This document shows positions 59,701-64,000 of a stretch of DNA of 64,000 nucleotides, piece after piece. A program made the position numbers and the translations under genes. Source of the stretch: Streptomyces sp. DH-12 (lineage in GTDB: Bacteria > Actinomycetota > Actinomycetes > Streptomycetales > Streptomycetaceae); assembly GCF_002899455.1 (NCBI RefSeq), contig NZ_PPFB01000001.1, forward strand, positions 1,364,001 through 1,428,000. Direction: 5' to 3'. Numbering within the stretch: the first letter of the stretch is position 1; the number at the start of each line of letters is the position of its first letter. The notes under the pieces were generated by a model. It did no database searches, was not told where the DNA came from, and saw only the letters and a program-made list of their open reading frames with translations.

Positions 59701-59718
59701 GAACACGTGTTCTATTCT
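59701..59718 (+). promoter_or_regulatory. LexA-type SOS box with adjacent -10
   Basis: GAACACGTGTTC (59701-59712) is a perfect 12-bp palindrome with the GAAC-N4-GTTC core of the actinobacterial LexA operator. TATTCT (59713-59718), a -10-like hexamer, abuts it, 27 bp before the radical SAM gene start. The bases outside the core do not extend the TCGAAC...GTTCGA form. Confidence 0.6.
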
Positions 59719-59744
59719 GTGCGCAGCGACCCCGAGGAGGCGTC

Positions 59745-60782
59745 ATGCGCTGGGAGAACCTCTCACCGGACTCCGAACACAGCCGTGCCGACACCGCGCT
59801 GTTCGGCGTGGAGGCGGTCACGACCCGCACCTTCGACACGCCCGAGTTCCGCGGGATCACCTTCCACGAGATCCGGGCCCGCTCCGTCGTCAACCGGGTG
59901 CCGGGCGCCTCCCGCATGCCGTTCGAATGGACGGTGAACCCCTACCGGGGCTGCTCGCACGCGTGCGTGTACTGCTTCGCCCGCAGGACCCACAGCTACC
60001 TCGACCTCGACACCGGGCTCGGCTTCGACAGCCAGATCGTGGTCAAGGTGAACGCGCCCGAGCTGCTGCGCCACCGGCTGGCGTCCCGCTCCTGGCACGG
60101 CGAGCACATAGCCATGGGCACCGACGTCGACTGCTACCAGCGGGCGGAGGGCCGGTACCGGCTGATGCCCGGGATCATCGAGGCGCTGCGCGACCACGCC
60201 AATCCCTTCTCCCTCCTGACCAAGGGCACGCTGATCCTGCGCGACCTGCCCCTGCTGCGGCAGGCCGCCGAGGTGACCGACGTCGGCGTCTCGGTGTCGG
60301 TCGGGTTCACCGACGAGGAGCTGTGGCGCACGGTCGAGCCCGGCGCCCCGGCTCCCGAACGGCGACTGGACGTGGTGCGCGCCTTCACGGACGCCGGCAT
60401 CGGCTGCGGGGTGCTGATGGCGCCGGTGATCCCGTTCCTGAGCGACCGGCCGGAGCAGCTCCGGGCGACCGTGCGGGCCGTCGCGGCGTCGGGCGCCGCC
60501 TCGGTCACGCCGCTGGTGCTGCACCTGCGGCCCGGCGCCCGCGAGTGGTTCATGTCCTGGCTGGCCCGGCACCATCCGCACCTGGTCGCCCGCTACGAGC
60601 GGCTGTACGCGGAGGGCGCCTACGCGCCCCGGTGGTACCAGCGCCGGATCACGCGTCAGGTGCACGACCTGGCCCGCGAGTACGGCATCGGCCCGGCCCG
60701 CGCGGGCGCCCCCCGCCGTGTCCCGGCCCCGGAGCCGGAGGGACCGGAACCGGAGCTGCCGGCCCAGCTGACGCTGCTCTGA
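59745..60782 (+). CDS. Radical SAM protein, Rv2578c family
   Basis: A 345-residue radical SAM enzyme. The 4Fe-4S motif is NPYRGCSHACVYCFARRTHS (CxxxCxxC, Cys near 70, 74, 77). The surrounding FEWTVNPYRG and IAMGTDVDCYQRAEGRYRLM belong to the SplB-related Rv2578c group, whose substrate is unknown; SplB itself repairs spore photoproduct in DNA. The C-terminus is a variable Pro/Glu tail. GAGGAGG is 4 nt before the ATG. The LexA-type box upstream suggests DNA-damage induction, which would fit a repair role. Confidence 0.88.
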   Translation: MRWENLSPDSEHSRADTALFGVEAVTTRTFDTPEFRGITFHEIRARSVVNRVPGASRMPFEWTVNPYRGCSHACVYCFARRTHSYLDLDTGLGFDSQIVVKVNAPELLRHRLASRSWHGEHIAMGTDVDCYQRAEGRYRLMPGIIEALRDHANPFSLLTKGTLILRDLPLLRQAAEVTDVGVSVSVGFTDEELWRTVEPGAPAPERRLDVVRAFTDAGIGCGVLMAPVIPFLSDRPEQLRATVRAVAASGAASVTPLVLHLRPGAREWFMSWLARHHPHLVARYERLYAEGAYAPRWYQRRITRQVHDLAREYGIGPARAGAPRRVPAPEPEGPEPELPAQLTLL

Positions 60783-60915
60783 GGGCATCCGGGCGCATCC
60801 GGCGGCCCGATCGGGTCAACAACCGGCGGAACACGTTCAGGTGGGGCGCCACACCGGGACGATGCCGCGTGAACCGTGAGCCCCGCGGTCCGCGACACCT
60901 CGTCCTGGGAGAACC

Positions 60916-62502
60916 ATGAAGAAACGCGCAGCCGTGCTGTGCGGCGCCGCCGCCGTCGTCGTCGCCTCGGGCCTCACGGCCGTGCCCGCCGAGGCCGGCG
61001 CCCCGCACGCCCCGGAGACGTTCCGCGCCGCCGCGCCCACCTGGAAGAAGTGCGGCACCGACGACCACCCGACGCTGCAGTGCGCGTCCGTCGAGGTGCC
61101 GCTGGACCACGCCGAACCCTCCGGGCGCACCATCACGCTGGCGCTGTCGCGCATCCCGCACACGGCGAGGAAGTACCAGGGCCCGCTGCTGGTGAACCCG
61201 GGCGGCCCGGGCGGCAGCGGACTGACGCTCGCCGGGTTCGTGGCCGCGTCGCTGCCGAAGAAGGTCGCCGCCGAGTACGACGTCATCGGGTTCGACCCGC
61301 GCGGGGTGGGCGACAGCCGCCCCGCGCTGGACTGCGTGCCGGGCCACTTCGACGCCGTGCGCCCCGACCCGGTGCCCACCTCGCCCGAGGTGGAGCGGGC
61401 CAACCTGGACCGCGCGAAGTCCTTCGCCGAGGCCTGCGGCCGCAAGTACGGGGACCTGCTGCCGCACATGACCACCACCGCCGCCGCGCGCGACCTGGAC
61501 GTGATCCGGCAGGCGCTGGGCGCGGAGCGGATCAACTACTTCGGCTACTCCTACGGCACCTACCTCGGCACCGTGTACGCCAAGCTGCACCCGCAGCGGG
61601 TGCGGCGGCTGGTGCTGGACTCCGTGGTCGACCCCACCGGCGTCTGGTACGACTCCAACCTCGACCAGAACCAGGCGTTCAACGCCCGCCACCGCGCCTT
61701 CATGGACTGGGTGGCCAAGCACGACGCGACGTACCGCCTGGGCACGGACGCGGAGAAGATCGAGGCCGCCTGGTACGCGATGCGGTCCGCGCTGAAGGAG
61801 GACCCGGCCGGCGGGAAGGTCGGCCCGGCCGAGCTGGAGGACACCTTCGTCCCGGGCGGCTACTACAACGGCTACTGGCCGTACCTCGCCGAGGCGTTCG
61901 CCGCGTACGTCCACGAGAAGGACGCACAGCCGCTGGTCGAGGCGTACGAGAACTTCGGCGCGACCGACGTCGCCGGGGACAACGGCTACAGCGTCTACAC
62001 GGCGGTCGAGTGCCGGGACGCCGCCTGGCCGCGGGACTGGGCGCAGTGGCGCAAGGACAACTGGGAGATGTACGAGCGGGCGCCGTTCATGTCCTGGAAC
62101 AACGCCTGGTACAACGCGCCGTGCGCGTTCTGGCCGGTCGAGTCGGCGCGGCCGGAGCGGATCAACACCACCGGCCAGGTGCCGCCCGCGCTGCTGTTCC
62201 AGGCCACGGACGACGCGGCCACCCCGTACCAGGGCGCCGTCACCGTGCACCGCCGGCTGGAGCGCTCGAGCCTGGTGGTCGAGTCGGGCGGCGGCAACCA
62301 CGGGGTCACACTGAGCGGGAACGCCTGCCTGGACCGGCACCTGGCGGCCTATCTCGCCGACGGCACGGTGCCGCGCGGCAGCCACGGGGACGCCGACGCG
62401 GTGTGCGCGGCCCTGCCCGACCCGAAGCCGCTGACGTCGAAGGCGACCCCCGGCACGGCCCGCGGCTCGGTCCTCCACGGCCTCCTCGGCTCCCGCATCT
62501 GA
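60916..62502 (+). CDS. Secreted S33 tripeptidyl aminopeptidase-like alpha/beta hydrolase
   Basis: A 528-residue exported peptidase of the SlpD/SlpE/Tap type of Streptomyces. Residues 1-27 form a Sec signal (MKKRAAVLCGAAAVVVASG, cleavage near AEAGA). LLVNPGGPGGSGLTLAGFV is the oxyanion region, IGFDPRGVGDSRPALDC follows, the nucleophile elbow is INYFGYSYGTYLGTVYA (Ser in GYSYG), Asp in ALLFQATDDAATPYQGA and His in SGGGNHGVTLSGNACLD. It removes tripeptides from N-termini outside the cell, and complements secreted proteases in peptide uptake. No adjacent regulator. Confidence 0.9.
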   Translation: MKKRAAVLCGAAAVVVASGLTAVPAEAGAPHAPETFRAAAPTWKKCGTDDHPTLQCASVEVPLDHAEPSGRTITLALSRIPHTARKYQGPLLVNPGGPGGSGLTLAGFVAASLPKKVAAEYDVIGFDPRGVGDSRPALDCVPGHFDAVRPDPVPTSPEVERANLDRAKSFAEACGRKYGDLLPHMTTTAAARDLDVIRQALGAERINYFGYSYGTYLGTVYAKLHPQRVRRLVLDSVVDPTGVWYDSNLDQNQAFNARHRAFMDWVAKHDATYRLGTDAEKIEAAWYAMRSALKEDPAGGKVGPAELEDTFVPGGYYNGYWPYLAEAFAAYVHEKDAQPLVEAYENFGATDVAGDNGYSVYTAVECRDAAWPRDWAQWRKDNWEMYERAPFMSWNNAWYNAPCAFWPVESARPERINTTGQVPPALLFQATDDAATPYQGAVTVHRRLERSSLVVESGGGNHGVTLSGNACLDRHLAAYLADGTVPRGSHGDADAVCAALPDPKPLTSKATPGTARGSVLHGLLGSRI

Positions 62503-62542
62503 CCCGGGGAAATCCGGGGGCGGGCGCGCGGCACGGTGGGCC

Positions 62543-62953
62543 ATGATGACCCGCATGACCCACCTGACCCGCATACCCGCCCCCGGCGGAGTGGCCCCCG
62601 CGGCCCAGTACACGCACGTGGTGACGGGCGCCGGCCGCCTGGTCGCCGTCTCGGGCCAGCTCGCCCTGGACGAGGACGGCACGCTCGTCGGCGAGGGCGA
62701 CGCCGGGGCCCAGGCCCGCCAGGTCTTCGAGAACCTGCGGCGGTGTCTCGCGGCGGCCGGTGCGAGTTTCGACGACGTCGTGAAGCTCACCTACTTCGTC
62801 ACGGACATGGCGCACATGCCGGCCGTCCGCGTGGCCCGCGCCGTCCACCTCCCCGACGACCGCCTCCCGGCGGCCTCCGCCGTCCAGGTCGCCGCCCTGG
62901 TCCGCCCGGAGTTCCTGCTGGAGGTCGAGGCTCTCGCGGTGGTCCCGGAATGA
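62543..62953 (+). CDS. RidA-family enamine/imine deaminase
   Basis: A 136-residue YjgF/RidA-type protein. Motifs: AAQYTHVVTGAGRLVAVSGQ near 22-40, AGAQARQVFENLRRCLAAAG, FDDVVKLTYFVTDMAHMPAV and SAVQVAALVRPEFLLEVEAL. The catalytic Arg (RPEFLLEVEA) is present near 124. RidA hydrolyses reactive enamines such as 2-aminoacrylate. The first of three Met codons (62543, 62546 or 62555) is uncertain. The stop overlaps the GNAT ATG. Confidence 0.88.
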   Translation: MMTRMTHLTRIPAPGGVAPAAQYTHVVTGAGRLVAVSGQLALDEDGTLVGEGDAGAQARQVFENLRRCLAAAGASFDDVVKLTYFVTDMAHMPAVRVARAVHLPDDRLPAASAVQVAALVRPEFLLEVEALAVVPE

Positions 62954-63477
62954 CCGGCACGCGCATCCGCCCGATGACCGCCGACGACTGCGCGGCGGTC
63001 GCCGGGATGCGGGTCCGCGGGTGGCAGTACGCGTACCGGGGGATGATCCCGCAGGAGTACCTGGACGGGATGGACGTCGCGGCGGAGGCCGAGCGGCAGC
63101 GGGCGCGGCTGGCGGCCGGGGACGGCAGCGTGGTCGATCTGGTCGCCGAGGCGGCGGACGGCGCCCTCGCCGGGTGGGCCGCGTACGGTCCGTACCGGGA
63201 CGGCGACGTGCGCACCGGGGACGGCGAGCTGTACGCGCTGTACCTGCCGCCCGAGCGCATCGGACAGGGGGTGGGGCGCGCCCTGCTGACCGAGGTGACC
63301 GGCCGGTGCGCGGCGGCCGGCCGGCCGCGGGTGTTCCTGTGGGTGCTCGAGGGGAACGCCCGCGCCCGCCGCTTCTACGAGGCCGCGGGCTACCGGGCGG
63401 ACGGCGCGGAGGAGCCCTTCGAGGTGGCCGGGGTCGCGGTGCCCGAGGTGCGGTACGTGCGGCGCCTCACCGGCTGA
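62950..63477 (+). CDS. GNAT-family N-acetyltransferase
   Basis: A 175-residue GNAT enzyme starting at the ATG at 62950, overlapping the RidA stop by 4 bp (ATGA). The N-terminus TRIRPMTADDCAAVAGMRVR is followed by LAGWAAYGPYRDGDV, the acetyl-CoA-binding LYLPPERIGQGVGRALLTEV (RxGQGVG) and LEGNARARRFYEAAGYRADG. It is related to the RimI/PhnO-type branch. The target is unknown; co-translation with RidA suggests a linked small-molecule detoxification role, which is inference. Confidence 0.9.
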   Translation: MTGTRIRPMTADDCAAVAGMRVRGWQYAYRGMIPQEYLDGMDVAAEAERQRARLAAGDGSVVDLVAEAADGALAGWAAYGPYRDGDVRTGDGELYALYLPPERIGQGVGRALLTEVTGRCAAAGRPRVFLWVLEGNARARRFYEAAGYRADGAEEPFEVAGVAVPEVRYVRRLTG

Positions 63478-63561
63478 CCCGCCCCGTTCCCGGCGTGTGC
63501 CAGGTCTCATGTGAGCCGCCTGGCGCCGGGGGCCGGCAGCGGTGTGACGGTCCGTCACCCG

Positions 63562-64000
63562 CTAGCGCTGTCCGGGGATCCGTCCGCGCGCACCCCCCTG
63601 GCGCGGGATGCGGGCCAGGGCGCGCACCGCCGCCTCCGCCAGCACCGGATGGGCGAGGGCCTCGTTCAGCACGGACTCCGCGCGGGGGTCGCCGAGTTCG
63701 CCCAGCCCCTCCACGCAGGCGAGCGCGACCCTGCGGTAGGGGTCGTGCGGGCGCAGCCGGCGGCGGAGGGTGGTGATCAGGGCCGGGACCGCCTCGGGGG
63801 CGCGCAGCTCGGTGAGCAGGCGGACCGGGTGCAGGGCGTAGGCCACGCGGAGTTCGTTGGTGGCGAGGGCGGCGGCGGCGCGGGCGGTGCGCGGGTCGCC
63901 GAGGCGGGCCAGGGCGTGCGCGGCGGCGGCGCAGCGCGGCGGGTCGCGGTGGTTGAGGAGGAGCACCAGCGTCTCGAACGCCCGCCGGTCGCCCGCCGTG
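63562..64000 (-). CDS. HEAT-repeat protein, partial at window edge
   Basis: The reverse strand is open from the stop at 63562 to the window end, 145 residues visible with the N-terminus missing. Tandem helical repeats are clear: AAAAHALARLGDPRTARAAA, APEAVPALITTLRRRLRPHD, RVALACVEGLGELGDPRAES and ALAHPVLAEAAVRALARIP, the HEAT/PBS-lyase type. The internal GTG at 63966 is not a credible start because the frame continues upstream (RRAFETLVLLLNHRD). Function unknown; such repeats mediate protein contacts. Confidence 0.85.
   Translation of the reverse strand, partial: TAGDRRAFETLVLLLNHRDPPRCAAAAHALARLGDPRTARAAAALATNELRVAYALHPVRLLTELRAPEAVPALITTLRRRLRPHDPYRRVALACVEGLGELGDPRAESVLNEALAHPVLAEAAVRALARIPRQGGARGRIPGQR

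Overview
The window is a gene-dense, very high-GC chromosomal stretch that reads as Streptomyces or a close relative. The signs are extreme GC at third codon positions, frequent GTG starts with GGAGG-type ribosome sites, 4-bp ATGA/GTGA gene overlaps, a complete ten-gene actinomycete gas-vesicle operon, a secreted CBM2-type cellulase set with CebR-like operators, and SigB-family regulation. From memory the order resembles the S. coelicolor region running from the cellulase genes past sigK and the second gas-vesicle cluster to the D-aminopeptidase genes. That could not be checked here. No rRNA, tRNA, CRISPR array, insertion sequence, prophage or biosynthetic cluster was recognised.

1-6.3 kb: a bile acid:sodium symporter-like transporter cut by the window edge, with a divergent LysR regulator; a decayed acyl-CoA ligase remnant; an aldo/keto reductase; and a methyltransferase with a histidine-rich N-terminus. 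4.6-12.6 kb: three secreted plant-polysaccharide hydrolases (GH6, GH48, GH74), each carrying a CBM2. GH6 and GH48 are divergent and share a 494-bp regulatory region with two CebR-type boxes. Together they give exo-attack on cellulose (probably from both chain ends) plus xyloglucan removal.

12.6-27 kb: housekeeping and stress genes. These include a chloramphenicol-phosphotransferase-like kinase, pterin dehydratase, two XRE regulators, a second DnaK with an HspR-type HAIR box, GDPD, OsmC, a truncated VWA gene, a membrane phosphodiesterase, two metallo-beta-lactamase-fold hydrolases, DedA, and an aminotransferase-fold protein that has lost its PLP lysine.

27-47 kb: a stress or differentiation neighbourhood centred on a SigB-family sigma factor, probably SigK. 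It holds small stress-type proteins (DUF2795, CBS, PfpI, DUF6158, baeRF-like, holin-like), an ABC-F protein, the gvpO-A-F-G-Y-Z-J-L-S-K operon, and an NDH-2/transketolase/LigD-polymerase operon. Several of these genes carry a promoter-like GNNT-N14/15-GGGTAC element, consistent with one shared regulon.

47-64 kb: DUF5107/TPR protein, GNAT, and a four-gene peptidase operon (M55 D-aminopeptidase, M20, S9, S66 LD-carboxypeptidase) preceded by a DasR-like site, suggesting cell-wall peptide salvage tied to amino-sugar signalling. Then come an SDR, an MFS exporter fused to three carboxypeptidase-regulatory-like domains, a SRPBCC protein, a radical SAM gene behind a LexA-type box, a secreted S33 aminopeptidase, RidA, GNAT and a HEAT-repeat gene running off the end.
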